Below, piece by piece: positions 40,220-49,730 of a stretch of 64,000 bases of DNA. Position numbers and translations under genes: made by a program. The notes beneath the pieces were generated by a model, which worked only from the letters and a program-made list of their open reading frames with translations, was not told the origin of the DNA and did not search any database. Source of the DNA: Vibrio amylolyticus (GTDB lineage Bacteria > Pseudomonadota > Gammaproteobacteria > Enterobacterales > Vibrionaceae); NCBI RefSeq assembly GCF_023145695.1, contig NZ_JAJHVV010000004.1, forward strand, positions 1 to 64,000, given 5' to 3'. Within the stretch, counting starts at the first letter, position 1; every line of letters starts with the position of its first letter.

Positions 40220-42796
40220 ATGACGCAGACAACAACACCGTCTCAAGATGTGCAAGAAATGGTGGCACAATCCGATACAGGCGCGCGCAATCCAAAGGGG
40301 ATTCCTGGGCGTGTTCTTTGGTTTGTACCGCTATGTTGGTCACTGTTCCAACTTTGGTATGCGTCTCCGCTACCATTCATTTTTAATTTTGCTGTACTCA
40401 ATGACACTCAAGCTCGTGCCATTCATCTTACTTTCGCTATATTTTTGGCCTTTACAGCTTATCCTGCGTCAAAGAATTCTTCACGTGACCATATTCCAAT
40501 CATTGACTGGTTACTGGCTCTCGCGGGGAGTTTCTCTGCAGCTTATATTTATCTCTTTTATACCGAACTCGCGGGCCGCTCTGGCGCACCGACGACAGCG
40601 GATATTGTTGCTGCCGTTACAGGTATGGTGCTTCTACTCGAGGCAACAAGGCGAGCGCTAGGTCCACCATTAATGGTGGTTGCCGCTGTTTTCTTGCTCT
40701 ACACATTTGGCGGTCCACATATGCCAGATGTCATCGCCCATAAAGGGGCGAGCCTGAACAAAGCGATGTCCCATCTTTGGTTAACAACTGAGGGTGTATT
40801 TGGCGTCGCGCTTGGTGTTTCTACCTCATTTGTTTTCTTGTTTGTACTGTTTGGGGCCATGCTCGAGCGCGCTGGCGCTGGTGCTTACTTTATAAAAGTG
40901 GCTTTCTCTCTGCTTGGTCACATGAAAGGCGGCCCAGCAAAAGCGGCAGTAGTTGCTTCTGGCTTATCAGGCCTTGTTTCAGGTTCTTCAATCGCGAACG
41001 TAGTAACAACAGGTACCTTTACCATCCCTCTCATGAAGCGAGTCGGCTTTCCGGGAACAAAAGCGGGTGCTGTAGAAGTTGCAGCGTCGACCAATGGTCA
41101 GCTAACGCCACCAATCATGGGTGCTGCTGCATTCTTAATGGTTGAGTATGTGGGAATCTCATACGTAGAAGTCATTAAAGCGGCGCTTCTACCTGCACTG
41201 ATCTCTTATATTGCCCTTATCTACATCGTTCACTTAGAAGCGTGTAAAGCGGGTATGACGGGCCTTCCACGTCGCCACACACCAACTTGGATTCAAAGCA
41301 TTCTCTCATTCACTGGCACAATTATCGGCTTAGGTGTAATGAGTGCAATTGTGTACTACGGTGTGGGTTGGACTAAAGATGTCTTTGGCAATGCGGCGAC
41401 ACCAATAGTGACGATTGCATTATTACTGGCTTATGTTGGGCTCGTTCGCATCTCTTCGAAATATTCAGAAGGCGGAATGGATCTTGATGCTGACCTAACC
41501 GAGGTCCCAGATCCAGGACCAACCATTAAGTCAGGCCTGCACTTCCTACTTCCAATCGTGGTACTGGTGTGGTGCTTAACTGTCGAACGTTTTTCTCCAG
41601 GTCTGTCTGCGTTTTGGGCTACCGTCTTCATGATATTTATCTTGATTACTCAGCGTCCACTGATGGCGATTATGTCTAAATCTGACAATGTTTCTGAACA
41701 AGTAAAAGCAGGCTTTGTCGATTTAGCAGAAAGCTTAGTATCTGGTGCTCGTAACATGATCGGTATTGGTGTTGCGACTGCAGCCGCAGGGACAGTTGTT
41801 GGCGTAGTAACGCTAACCGGTATAGGGCTTGTTATGACCGACTTTGTCGAGTTTATCTCAGGCGGTAACATCCTTCTTATGCTGTTGTTTACTGCTGTTA
41901 TTAGCTTGATCTTAGGTATGGGGCTTCCGACAACAGCGAACTACATTGTTGTTTCGACCTTGATGGCACCTGTTATCGTTACACTTGGCGCCGCGCATGG
42001 TCTTATCATTCCATTGATTGCCGTTCACTTATTTGTGTTCTATTTCGGTATTCTTGCTGATGATACCCCTCCAGTCGGTTTAGCGGCGTTTGCGGCGGCA
42101 GCTATCGCGAAATCTGACCCAATTCGAACGGGTATCCAAGGTTTTACCTACGACATTCGAACTGCAATTTTGCCATTTATGTTTATCTTTAATACCCAGT
42201 TACTATTGATGGGCATTGATTCTTGGTGGCATTTATTTTTAACCATCTTTTCTTCAGTAACAGCAGTACTCATTTTCGCTGCCGCGACTCAAGGTTGGTG
42301 GTTCACTAAAAACAAATGGTGGGAGACAATCCTGCTTCTCGTGCTGACCTTCTCATTCTTCCGACCAGGATTCTGGTGGGATATGCTTTACCCAGAAAAA
42401 GTTATCTCTCCTGGTGCTGAGATTGTTCAAATAACAGAAGGGCTATCTGTGGGACAATCTCTTGAATTAAGAGTAGGAGGCGAAAATTTAGAAGGGAATT
42501 ACTCTGAAAAAACCGTTCGTCTTCCGTTCGAAGATTCCGCTCTCACAAGCGAAGAACGAATTTCTTCAATGGGATTAATGCTCACGGAATCTGAAGGCAA
42601 GATGATAGTAGATATGGTCGAATTTGGAAGCCCGGCAGAAGCAGCTGGTATCGATTTCGACTGGGAAATAAAATCTGTGATCCAAGATGCCGATAGACCA
42701 ATGAAAGAGTGGGTATTTGCTCCTACCCTTATTATCTTAATTGTTCTAGGGTTAAATCAAAGAAGGCGCGCTAGAAAGGAAGAGTTAAGCGCGTAA
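40220..42796 (+). CDS. TRAP transporter fused permease (DctQ-DctM type, DUF3394 C-terminus)
   Basis: 858-residue inner-membrane protein with the small 4TM and large 12TM TRAP subunits fused, as typical for TAXI systems. DctM motifs include SGSSIANVVTTGTFTIPLMK and GMGLPTTANYIVVSTLMAP. After the last transport helices (near 700) there is a soluble DUF3394-type segment (about 730-835) with a PDZ-like stretch KMIVDMVEFGSPAEAAGI, then a final helix and a basic tail. AAGGAC precedes the ATG. Confidence 0.93.
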   Translation: MTQTTTPSQDVQEMVAQSDTGARNPKGIPGRVLWFVPLCWSLFQLWYASPLPFIFNFAVLNDTQARAIHLTFAIFLAFTAYPASKNSSRDHIPIIDWLLALAGSFSAAYIYLFYTELAGRSGAPTTADIVAAVTGMVLLLEATRRALGPPLMVVAAVFLLYTFGGPHMPDVIAHKGASLNKAMSHLWLTTEGVFGVALGVSTSFVFLFVLFGAMLERAGAGAYFIKVAFSLLGHMKGGPAKAAVVASGLSGLVSGSSIANVVTTGTFTIPLMKRVGFPGTKAGAVEVAASTNGQLTPPIMGAAAFLMVEYVGISYVEVIKAALLPALISYIALIYIVHLEACKAGMTGLPRRHTPTWIQSILSFTGTIIGLGVMSAIVYYGVGWTKDVFGNAATPIVTIALLLAYVGLVRISSKYSEGGMDLDADLTEVPDPGPTIKSGLHFLLPIVVLVWCLTVERFSPGLSAFWATVFMIFILITQRPLMAIMSKSDNVSEQVKAGFVDLAESLVSGARNMIGIGVATAAAGTVVGVVTLTGIGLVMTDFVEFISGGNILLMLLFTAVISLILGMGLPTTANYIVVSTLMAPVIVTLGAAHGLIIPLIAVHLFVFYFGILADDTPPVGLAAFAAAAIAKSDPIRTGIQGFTYDIRTAILPFMFIFNTQLLLMGIDSWWHLFLTIFSSVTAVLIFAAATQGWWFTKNKWWETILLLVLTFSFFRPGFWWDMLYPEKVISPGAEIVQITEGLSVGQSLELRVGGENLEGNYSEKTVRLPFEDSALTSEERISSMGLMLTESEGKMIVDMVEFGSPAEAAGIDFDWEIKSVIQDADRPMKEWVFAPTLIILIVLGLNQRRRARKEELSA

Positions 42797-42801
42797 TGAG
42801 A

Positions 42802-42889
42802 TGACCTTATCTTTACTGACAAATTAACAACGTTTAAGTTCGGTGAGATAAGGTCAATAATAGAAAGGATTGAATGGGTCTAAGACCCA
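42802..42889 (+). promoter_or_regulatory. Two inverted repeats between the TRAP permease gene and uspA
   Basis: A perfect 11-bp repeat TGACCTTATCT (42802-42812) / AGATAAGGTCA (42846-42856) encloses 33 nt; a second short hairpin TGGGTC/GACCCA (42875-42889) follows. Neither has a T-run. The last ends 20 nt before the uspA start. Confidence 0.5.
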
Positions 42890-42908
42890 ATTATCAAGAG
42901 TAATAATA

Positions 42909-43346
42909 ATGTATAAACAAATCCTTGTTCCTGTCGATTTAAATGATAAAGGCTTTTCAGATAAAGCGGTTGAACTGGCTGTATGGCATGCACAACATTC
43001 AAAAGCCCAGATACACCTGCTTAACGTGTTACCAGGGATACATATGTCGATGGTTGCGACCTATTTCCCAAAAGACGCCGCACAGAAGATGAAAGAAGAT
43101 GTCAAAGCGCAGTTGAGACAGTTTGCTGATCAAAATATCGATGAGAAGATTGTCTACAAGGTTCACGTGGCTGAGGGTAAACCATACTCAACTATCTTAG
43201 AGTATGCAGAAAAACTCGGTGCCGATTTGATCGTAATGCCTAGCCATAAACGCTCAAAAATTGACAATGTCGTATTAGGATCTGTGGCCAGTAAAGTGGT
43301 TCAGAACTCACGTATCAATGTCATGGTGATCAAACCTCAGAACTAG
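42909..43346 (+). CDS. Universal stress protein, UspA family
   Basis: 145-residue single-domain Usp: MYKQILVPVDLN at the start and VLGSVASKVVQNSRINVMVIK at the end. The first half of the ATP-binding G-x2-G-x9-G(S/T) motif is degenerate (SHKRSKIDN), so nucleotide binding is doubtful. In Halomonas the Usp protein TeaD, encoded with the TeaABC TRAP transporter, modulates its activity; the neighbourhood here suggests a similar link (inference). Start chosen at the methionine where homology begins; the upstream frame passes through a hairpin. Confidence 0.92.
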   Translation: MYKQILVPVDLNDKGFSDKAVELAVWHAQHSKAQIHLLNVLPGIHMSMVATYFPKDAAQKMKEDVKAQLRQFADQNIDEKIVYKVHVAEGKPYSTILEYAEKLGADLIVMPSHKRSKIDNVVLGSVASKVVQNSRINVMVIKPQN

Positions 43347-43390
43347 CTTTCAACCCGTTCTAAGCTGCGGCTCAAACGAGATAGCTCTTA

Positions 43391-43439
43391 AGCTATGAAG
43401 AAAGGCGTAATCTTCTAAACAAGAAGGTTGCGCTTTTTT
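43391..43439 (+). terminator. uspA terminator
   Basis: Imperfect stem AAAGGCGTAATCTTCT / AGAAGGTTGCGCTTT with T6, ending the TAXI-TRAP-usp unit. Confidence 0.75.
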
Positions 43440-43589
43440 ACTTCTACCCTCCCCCAAAAACGTCAAGCCATCATATGAGTATGGCATCGGTTTTCCTGAT
43501 TGAAGTAATAGACAACATCGATTTCACTAAATGCGAGTAATTCTCAATAATAATCACAACGAAACAATGACCGATTAGAGAATTATCCG

Positions 43590-43973
43590 ATGAAAAAAAC
43601 ACTAAACTTTGCCGCTATTCATTTCACTATTGCTTTTAGTGTTGCGTATATTTTGACTGGCGACATTCTAATCGGTAGCTTGATTGCTATGATTGAACCC
43701 ACCGTTAATACGGTCGCCTTCTACTTTCATGAGAAAGTCTGGAATCAATGGCAATTACTAAAACAGTTTGCTCGTTCAACAAAAATGAAAACAATGAGTT
43801 TCGCTGTCGTCCACTTCAGTGTTGCGTTTGGCGTGGTCTATCTGCTTACAGGGGATGCGTTGGTTGGTGGTATCATGGCCACGATAGAGCCTGCTTTTAA
43901 TACCTGCGCATACTACTTCCACGAAAAAGTATGGCAACGTAAGCACCCGCAACAATGGCAATGTGCTCACTAA
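43590..43973 (+). CDS. Duplicated DUF2061 membrane protein
   Basis: 127-residue protein made of two DUF2061 copies (about 4-52 and 69-117). Each has the pattern HF-x2-AF-x-V-x-Y-x-LTGD, then IEP and N-T-x-A-x-YFHEKVW, with two membrane helices. Function unknown. AGAGAATT precedes the ATG. Convergent with a GH2-like gene 13 bp away, with no clear terminator between. Confidence 0.88.
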   Translation: MKKTLNFAAIHFTIAFSVAYILTGDILIGSLIAMIEPTVNTVAFYFHEKVWNQWQLLKQFARSTKMKTMSFAVVHFSVAFGVVYLLTGDALVGGIMATIEPAFNTCAYYFHEKVWQRKHPQQWQCAH

Positions 43974-43986
43974 TTCATAGTTAAGA

Positions 43987-44823
43987 CTAATTCTGAGGGT
44001 AAAGGTGAAGCTCTTTCATATATTGTTGAGCGCTATTACCCTGATCATACCTATCAAATAACCCAACCTGATAAGCCCTATGGCTATTTTCTAACTGAAC
44101 ATCCAACAAGTAACAATCGGATCGAACAAAATACTCTGGATCGATAAACATTGGGGCATCTAACTGAAAGACCGCACTGGTTTTCGACGCTCTAACATCC
44201 AAAGGAAGACGGTAGGTCATGCCATTAAATTTGATTTGAGCAGAGAGTAAGCCAGGCTTGAAGGCCTGATATTTAAGATGAACCAAGACTTCACAGCCAC
44301 CAACTTGGTGGTTCACTAGCTCAGCGTCAACTTGCTCAATTCGAGCCGTCGGTAACACCTCTAAATAAGGCGTCTGCCAAATACCGATGCGAGTTTCATC
44401 TTCTTTATCCAGCAATTCAGAGAGATGACTCAATTCATTCTGCTCTTCCTCAAGTAACCAATCTTCATCTTGCTCAAGAAACAAAATCTCAAAGCGATTA
44501 CGACCTAGCTGAAGATACGGTAAAATATCCTTTCGATAACTCTCACGGAATTCATCACAGTCAAACACCGCCTCTCCATTGACTCTGATTTCTGCATGAT
44601 GGCCAATCCCTGAAATAACCAGATCAATGGCTGAGTTCGCTAGCATTGTTTCATCAACTTCAACATCATGCATTAAATGCCACTCTTGTTCAGCAATGGC
44701 TTCTTCAGATAACGTATTAGGTAAAACTGCGCTAAGAGGGGCAGGAAAAGTGATGTCATCTTGAGGAATCGACAGGTCGGTCAATGGCGAGAGTTGCCAT
44801 AAGCCTGCTAAAGAGATTTGCAT
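43987..44823 (-). CDS. GH2-like sugar-binding module protein without catalytic domain
   Basis: 278-residue cytoplasmic protein resembling the N-terminal part of beta-mannosidase/beta-galactosidase (GH2) enzymes: a jelly-roll sugar-binding domain (about 1-155: ISLAGLWQL, IDLVISGIGHHAEIRVNGE, ILPYLQLGRNRFEILF, IGIWQTPYLEV) and an Ig-like domain (about 160-262). It stops where the TIM barrel with catalytic Glu residues should begin, and no remains of one lie downstream. Either a decayed enzyme or a stand-alone binding protein. Upstream neighbour on the same strand is tkt, behind a terminator. Confidence 0.7.
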   Translation of the reverse strand: MQISLAGLWQLSPLTDLSIPQDDITFPAPLSAVLPNTLSEEAIAEQEWHLMHDVEVDETMLANSAIDLVISGIGHHAEIRVNGEAVFDCDEFRESYRKDILPYLQLGRNRFEILFLEQDEDWLLEEEQNELSHLSELLDKEDETRIGIWQTPYLEVLPTARIEQVDAELVNHQVGGCEVLVHLKYQAFKPGLLSAQIKFNGMTYRLPLDVRASKTSAVFQLDAPMFIDPEYFVRSDCYLLDVQLENSHRAYQVGLFDRYDQGNSAQQYMKELHLYPQN

Positions 44824-44899
44824 AGTAAAATTGCGCTAGATCAAGTTTGCTAAAGTATAAGGAATATCAATAGCTAAAGATATAACAAAAATAAGGGAA

Positions 44900-44928
44900 T
44901 AAAAAAGGCCTAGCAAACTGCTAGGCCT
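44900..44928 (-). terminator. tkt terminator
   Basis: Perfect 10-bp stem AGGCCTAGCA / TGCTAGGCCT with a 3-nt loop and TTTTTT on the minus strand. Confidence 0.92.
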
Positions 44929-44952
44929 CTGATTTCAAAAGTCTCGCTTAAA

Positions 44953-46950
44953 TTAAGCCAGTAACTCTTTTGCTGTATTCACAACATTCTCAGTTGTAAA
45001 ACCAAACATCTTAAATAGTTCACCTGCTGGTGCAGACTCACCAAATGTTGTCATACCGATGATCTTGCCACCAAAGCCAACGTACTTGTACCAGAAGTCT
45101 GCAATGCCAGCTTCTACAGCGATACGAGCCGTCACGTCAGATGGAAGTACAGACTCGCGGTACTCAGCGTCTTGCTTGTCGAAAGCGTCAGTTGCAGGCA
45201 TAGAGACTACACGTACTTTCTTACCTTCAGCAGTTAGTTCAGCCGCCGCGTTAACCGCTAGCTCAACTTCAGAACCGGTTGCGATAAGAATAAGCTCTGG
45301 TTTGCCTTCACAATCTTTCAGGATGTAACCACCCTTAGCGATGTTTGCTACTTGCTCAGCATTACGATCTTGCTGCGCTAGATTTTGACGAGAGAAGATA
45401 AGTGCAGAAGGACCATCTTTACGCTCTACAGCTAGTTTCCAAGCCACTGCTGATTCAACTTGGTCACATGGACGCCATGTGCTCATGTTTGGAGTTAGAC
45501 GTAGAGAAGCGATCTGTTCAACAGGTTGGTGCGTTGGACCATCTTCACCAAGACCGATAGAGTCATGCGTATACACTTGGATGTTCTGAACTTTCATCAG
45601 AGCAGCCATACGCATAGCATTACGAGCGTATTCCATGAACATTAGGAAAGTTGCGCCGTATGGTACGAAACCACCGTGCAGAGCCATGCCGTTCATGATA
45701 GCTGTCATACCAAACTCACGTACACCGTAGTGAATGTAGTTGCCAGACGCATCATCAGCCGTTAGAGATTTAGAGCCAGACCACATAGTCAGGTTAGAAG
45801 GTGCTAAGTCAGCAGAGCCACCCATAAACTCTGGAAGCATTTGACCAAACGCTTCTAGTGCATTTTGAGAAGCTTTACGTGAAGCGATGTTTGCCGGGTT
45901 TGCTTGAAGGTCAGCAATGATCTTGCTTGTCTTCTCTTCCCACTGTGCAGGAAGCTCGCCATTTACACGACGTTTAAACTCAGCAGCAAGCTCAGGGTAA
46001 GCGGCAGCGTAAGCGTCAAACTTAGCATTCCACGTTGCTTCTTTTGCTGCGCCTGCTTCTTTCGCATCCCACTCTGCTGCGATATCAGCTGGGATTTCGA
46101 AAGGACCGTGGTTCCAACCAAGGAATTCACGAGCAGCGGCAATCTCTTCATGACCCAGTGGAGCACCGTGACAATCGTGAGAGCCTGCTTTGTTTGGCGA
46201 ACCAAAACCGATGATAGTTTTAGTACAAATTAATGTTGGACGACCAGTTTCCGCTTTTGCTGCTTCAATTGCCGCATTGATTGCTTCTGGATCGTGACCA
46301 TCAACCGCTGGAATTACGTGCCAGCCGTACGCTTCAAAACGCTTAGGTGTGTCGTCAGAGAACCAACCTTCAACTTCACCATCGATAGAAATACCGTTGT
46401 CATCCCAGAAAGCGACTAGCTTACCAAGACCTAGCGTACCCGCTAGAGAACACGCTTCGTGAGAGATACCTTCCATCAGACAGCCATCACCCATAAATGC
46501 ATAGGTAAAGTGATCAACGATATCGTGACCTTCTTTATTGAACTGTGCTGCGAGTGATTTTTCAGCCAGCGCCATACCAACCGCGTTGGTAATGCCTTGA
46601 CCTAGAGGACCTGTCGTTGTTTCGATACCAGGAGCGTAACCGTACTCAGGGTGACCTGGAGTCTTAGAGTGCAGTTGACGGAAGTTTTTAAGGTCTTCAA
46701 TTGAAAGCTCATAACCTGCTAAGTGAAGCAGAGAATAAATCAGCATGGAGCCGTGACCATTAGAAAGAATAAAACGGTCGCGATCTGCCCACTCTGGGTT
46801 TTGTGGGTTGTGGTTCAAGTGACCACGCCAAAGAACTTCAGCGATGTCAGCCATACCCATAGGTGCGCCTGGGTGGCCTGAGTTAGCTTGTTGAACACCA
46901 TCCATGCTAAGTGCGCGGATTGCATTGGCTAGATCTTTACGAGAAGGCAT
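44953..46950 (-). CDS. tkt: Transketolase
   Basis: Thiamine-diphosphate enzyme of the pentose phosphate pathway. 665 residues: [17 protein letters not shown], ThDP-binding [13 protein letters not shown], and the [14 protein letters not shown] region of the pyrimidine domain. AGGAG before the ATG. Divergent from metK across 341 bp. Confidence 0.98.
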   Translation of the reverse strand: MPSRKDLANAIRALSMDGVQQANSGHPGAPMGMADIAEVLWRGHLNHNPQNPEWADRDRFILSNGHGSMLIYSLLHLAGYELSIEDLKNFRQLHSKTPGHPEYGYAPGIETTTGPLGQGITNAVGMALAEKSLAAQFNKEGHDIVDHFTYAFMGDGCLMEGISHEACSLAGTLGLGKLVAFWDDNGISIDGEVEGWFSDDTPKRFEAYGWHVIPAVDGHDPEAINAAIEAAKAETGRPTLICTKTIIGFGSPNKAGSHDCHGAPLGHEEIAAAREFLGWNHGPFEIPADIAAEWDAKEAGAAKEATWNAKFDAYAAAYPELAAEFKRRVNGELPAQWEEKTSKIIADLQANPANIASRKASQNALEAFGQMLPEFMGGSADLAPSNLTMWSGSKSLTADDASGNYIHYGVREFGMTAIMNGMALHGGFVPYGATFLMFMEYARNAMRMAALMKVQNIQVYTHDSIGLGEDGPTHQPVEQIASLRLTPNMSTWRPCDQVESAVAWKLAVERKDGPSALIFSRQNLAQQDRNAEQVANIAKGGYILKDCEGKPELILIATGSEVELAVNAAAELTAEGKKVRVVSMPATDAFDKQDAEYRESVLPSDVTARIAVEAGIADFWYKYVGFGGKIIGMTTFGESAPAGELFKMFGFTTENVVNTAKELLA

Positions 46951-47291
46951 GTCTGCTCCTGAGTGCGTATGCGATTTAAAAAATAGTGGAATCTGAATTA
47001 TTCGTGGAATTCAGGCGTCATATTCTCTCAAAGCGCCCTATTGACTGCAAACGTTTTACTGGAGATTTAGCTCAAATTTCCAACTATTTTCACAACTCGA
47101 ACCATTCATCCCATCAAATAACTTATTTCATACGCAAACGTTTAGTTATGAGATATCCAAAAAAGAGCTTGTAATTAGTAACGGCAAAATTAAAATAGCC
47201 GTCTAGATGTAGAAACACCTACATTATTTATCAATTTTTATTGTGGTGAATGCTAAAATTCATCATACACAACCAAATTAGTGGAGCTCTC
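46951..47291. other. tkt/metK divergent intergenic region
   Basis: 341 bp holding the tkt and metK promoters and a candidate MetJ operator near metK. I see no terminator or small gene; short open frames here look like noise. Confidence 0.5.
47197..47220 (+). promoter_or_regulatory. Candidate MetJ operator (met boxes) upstream of metK
   Basis: Three consecutive 8-mers, AGCCGTCT, AGATGTAG and AAACACCT, match the met-box AGACGTCT at 7, 5 and 5 positions. MetJ binds such tandem arrays cooperatively, and metK is a classical target. About 75 bp before the metK start. Confidence 0.5.
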
Positions 47292-48446
47292 ATGGCTAAG
47301 CACCTATTCACTTCTGAGTCTGTTTCAGAAGGTCATCCAGACAAAATTGCAGACCAAATCTCTGATGCTGTTCTTGATGCCATCTTGGAACAAGATACAA
47401 AAGCTCGCGTAGCGTGTGAGACTTACGTTAAAACCGGTATGGTTATGGTTGGTGGTGAAATCACCACTTCCGCTTGGGTTGATATCGAAGAGATCACTCG
47501 TCAAACCGTTCGTGAGATTGGCTACACGGGTTCAGACATGGGCTTTGATGCCGATTCATGTGCGGTACTTAACACGATTGGTAAGCAATCTCCTGACATC
47601 AACCAAGGCGTAGATAAAGCGGACCCGAAAGATCAAGGGGCGGGCGACCAAGGCATCATGTTTGGTTACGCAACAAACGAAACACCAATTCTAATGCCAG
47701 CTCCAATTACTTACTCTCACCGTCTTGTTGAAAAGCAAGCCGAAGTACGTAAGAGCGGCAAACTAAACTTCCTTCGCCCAGATGCTAAATCTCAAGTAAC
47801 CTTCCAATACGATCAAGGTAAGATTGTTGGTATTGATGCGGTTGTTCTTTCAACTCAGCACAGCGATGATGTTTCTACACCAGACCTACGTGAAGCGGTA
47901 ATGGAAGAGATCATCAAACCAGTTCTTCCTTCAGAGTGGATCAATAAAGAGACTAACTTCTTCATCAACCCAACCGGTCGTTTTGTTATCGGTGGCCCAA
48001 TGGGTGACTGTGGTCTAACAGGTCGTAAGATCATTGTTGATACCTACGGCGGCGCAGCTCGTCACGGTGGCGGTGCATTCTCAGGTAAAGATCCTTCAAA
48101 AGTTGACCGTTCTGCAGCATACGCAGCACGTTACGTTGCGAAAAACATCGTTGCAGCAGGCATGGCTGACCGTTGTGAGATCCAACTTTCTTACGCTATC
48201 GGTGTTGCTGATCCAACGTCTATCATGGTTGAAACATTTGGTACTGAGAAAGTATCACAGCAAATCATCGTTGAAGCGGTTCGCCAAAACTTCGATCTTC
48301 GCCCATACGGCTTACAAGAGATGCTTAACCTTCTTCAGCCTATCTATAAGAAGACGGCAGCTTACGGCCACTTCGGTCGTGAAGAGTTCCCTTGGGAAGC
48401 AACCGATAAAGCTGCAATGCTACGTGAGTTCGCTGGCCTTAAGTAA
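47292..48446 (+). CDS. metK: S-adenosylmethionine synthase
   Basis: Makes SAM from methionine and ATP. 384 residues, identical in length to E. coli MetK. Start [21 protein letters not shown]-binding [12 protein letters not shown] and P-loop-like [23 protein letters not shown] before the ATG; an in-frame ATG 14 codons upstream is rejected. Likely MetJ-regulated. Confidence 0.98.
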   Translation: MAKHLFTSESVSEGHPDKIADQISDAVLDAILEQDTKARVACETYVKTGMVMVGGEITTSAWVDIEEITRQTVREIGYTGSDMGFDADSCAVLNTIGKQSPDINQGVDKADPKDQGAGDQGIMFGYATNETPILMPAPITYSHRLVEKQAEVRKSGKLNFLRPDAKSQVTFQYDQGKIVGIDAVVLSTQHSDDVSTPDLREAVMEEIIKPVLPSEWINKETNFFINPTGRFVIGGPMGDCGLTGRKIIVDTYGGAARHGGGAFSGKDPSKVDRSAAYAARYVAKNIVAAGMADRCEIQLSYAIGVADPTSIMVETFGTEKVSQQIIVEAVRQNFDLRPYGLQEMLNLLQPIYKKTAAYGHFGREEFPWEATDKAAMLREFAGLK

Positions 48447-48813
48447 CTAGCAGCCACCAACGGAATACATAAAGCCCTTGCATATTTGCAGGGGCTTTCT
48501 TGTTTTAGCTTAATTTTTCATCAAAAAATTTGTGTTTTTTTCTATTCCCACCAATAGTTAATAAAGTGTTAAATGTACTTTCTTCTAAAGCTCTAGCTTT
48601 GCGATTAGAGAGACACACTTTAGCCTCAGCCTATTATTTCAATATCAAATGGTTACTTAAAGCACGACCGTAACCACAAGTACAAAAGTTGATGTGGATT
48701 GTTTTGCAGAGCAAGAGTTCAAGCGTTCTACTACTTTGATAAACCACCTCAAATTCGTCAGTCGGCAAGTGAAAAGTCGGCAACAATTAACGAGAATAGA
48801 TCAAGGAGGGTGT
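48447..48813. other. metK to DUF2189 intergenic region
   Basis: 367 bp. After the metK terminator it is AT-rich. A direct repeat GTCGGCAA occurs at 48761-48768 and 48776-48783, 15 bp apart, shortly before the DUF2189 ribosome site; no other structure or gene is evident. Confidence 0.45.
48471..48502 (+). terminator. metK terminator
   Basis: Stem AAAGCCCTTGCA / TGCAGGGGCTTT with a 4-nt loop, then TCTTGTTTT. Confidence 0.85.
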
Positions 48814-49611
48814 ATGCCTCGTACGGTGAACCCATCAGATTTTGAAACAAAAGATAAAAAAATTCCGGATAGTGAATACGCTCGAACCCTACCCTGTAAT
48901 CAGCTCAGTGTGACCGCGCCTTTCCACTGGTTAGCGCTCGGCGTGAATGACTTCATTCGCATGCCACTCATTAGTATGTTTTATGGGGTCTGCTTTATGG
49001 CAGCGGCGGTCGGTATTGTGCTTCTGGTTCAATGGCAAGGCACACACCTTGTTGTTATGCCAAGCCTCATTGTGTATATGCTCATTGGCCCGTTTTTGGC
49101 TCTTGGTATGTATGATGCGAGCTGGGAAAGAGAGAAAGGCCACCAACCGAGTCTTATGCACTCGATGCGTGCTATCACCCGAAACTCAACCTCACAGTGG
49201 GCCTTTGCTGTCTTGCTGACTGTCGCCATGATCTTCTGGATGCGAGTTGCCGCTTTAATTCATGCACTTTACCCTGCGGTACAAGGTGCGTCACTGACTG
49301 AATTTGCACCATTTCTCATTATTGGCTCTCTGGCCGGTTTTGCTTTTGCCGCGATTATCTTTAGTATTTCGGCCTTCTCTATTCCACTCATGATGGAAAA
49401 ACGTGTTGATGTGATGAGTGCGGTTTTCTCAAGCTTCAATGCCGTAAAAAGCAATATCCCCGCGATGATCGTTTGGGCGTTAGTAATTACCGGCGGTATT
49501 TTAATCGGCTTTTCTACCTACGGTATCGGGATGTTTTTCACTATGCCAATTTTAGGTTACGCTACATGGCATGGTTACCATGAAACCATTAAAAAGAAAC
49601 ACAACATATAA
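48814..49611 (+). CDS. DUF2189 integral membrane protein
   Basis: 265 residues with a polar N-terminus (1-45) and about six membrane helices grouped as 55-80, 85-105, 125-150, 165-200 and 215-255. The N-terminal WLALGVNDFIRMP and GPFLALGMYDASWEREKG stretches fit DUF2189, often encoded near respiratory genes; function unknown. AAGGAGG at optimal distance fixes the start 40 codons inside a longer open frame. Confidence 0.85.
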   Translation: MPRTVNPSDFETKDKKIPDSEYARTLPCNQLSVTAPFHWLALGVNDFIRMPLISMFYGVCFMAAAVGIVLLVQWQGTHLVVMPSLIVYMLIGPFLALGMYDASWEREKGHQPSLMHSMRAITRNSTSQWAFAVLLTVAMIFWMRVAALIHALYPAVQGASLTEFAPFLIIGSLAGFAFAAIIFSISAFSIPLMMEKRVDVMSAVFSSFNAVKSNIPAMIVWALVITGGILIGFSTYGIGMFFTMPILGYATWHGYHETIKKKHNI

Positions 49612-49730
49612 AGGTCTCCAACCTTTCACCTCCATGTTTTAATGCTATTATCTTCGCCTCAGCTACAACGCTGAGGCTTTTTTATTTCGTTGAGACCAAA
49701 GTTAAGAGTGCTTAGGAGCAAAAGATTACC

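Noticed and set aside
43776..43970. Minus-strand ORF opposite the DUF2061 gene
   Set aside because: Antisense shadow of a well-supported coding region with no independent signals.
46986..47174. 62-codon ORF in the tkt/metK gap
   Set aside because: No ribosome site at its start and it overlaps the tkt promoter region; composition not protein-like.
48761..48783. Direct repeat GTCGGCAA twice before the DUF2189 gene
   Set aside because: Two 8-mers are too little to claim a regulatory site; recorded within the intergenic entry only.
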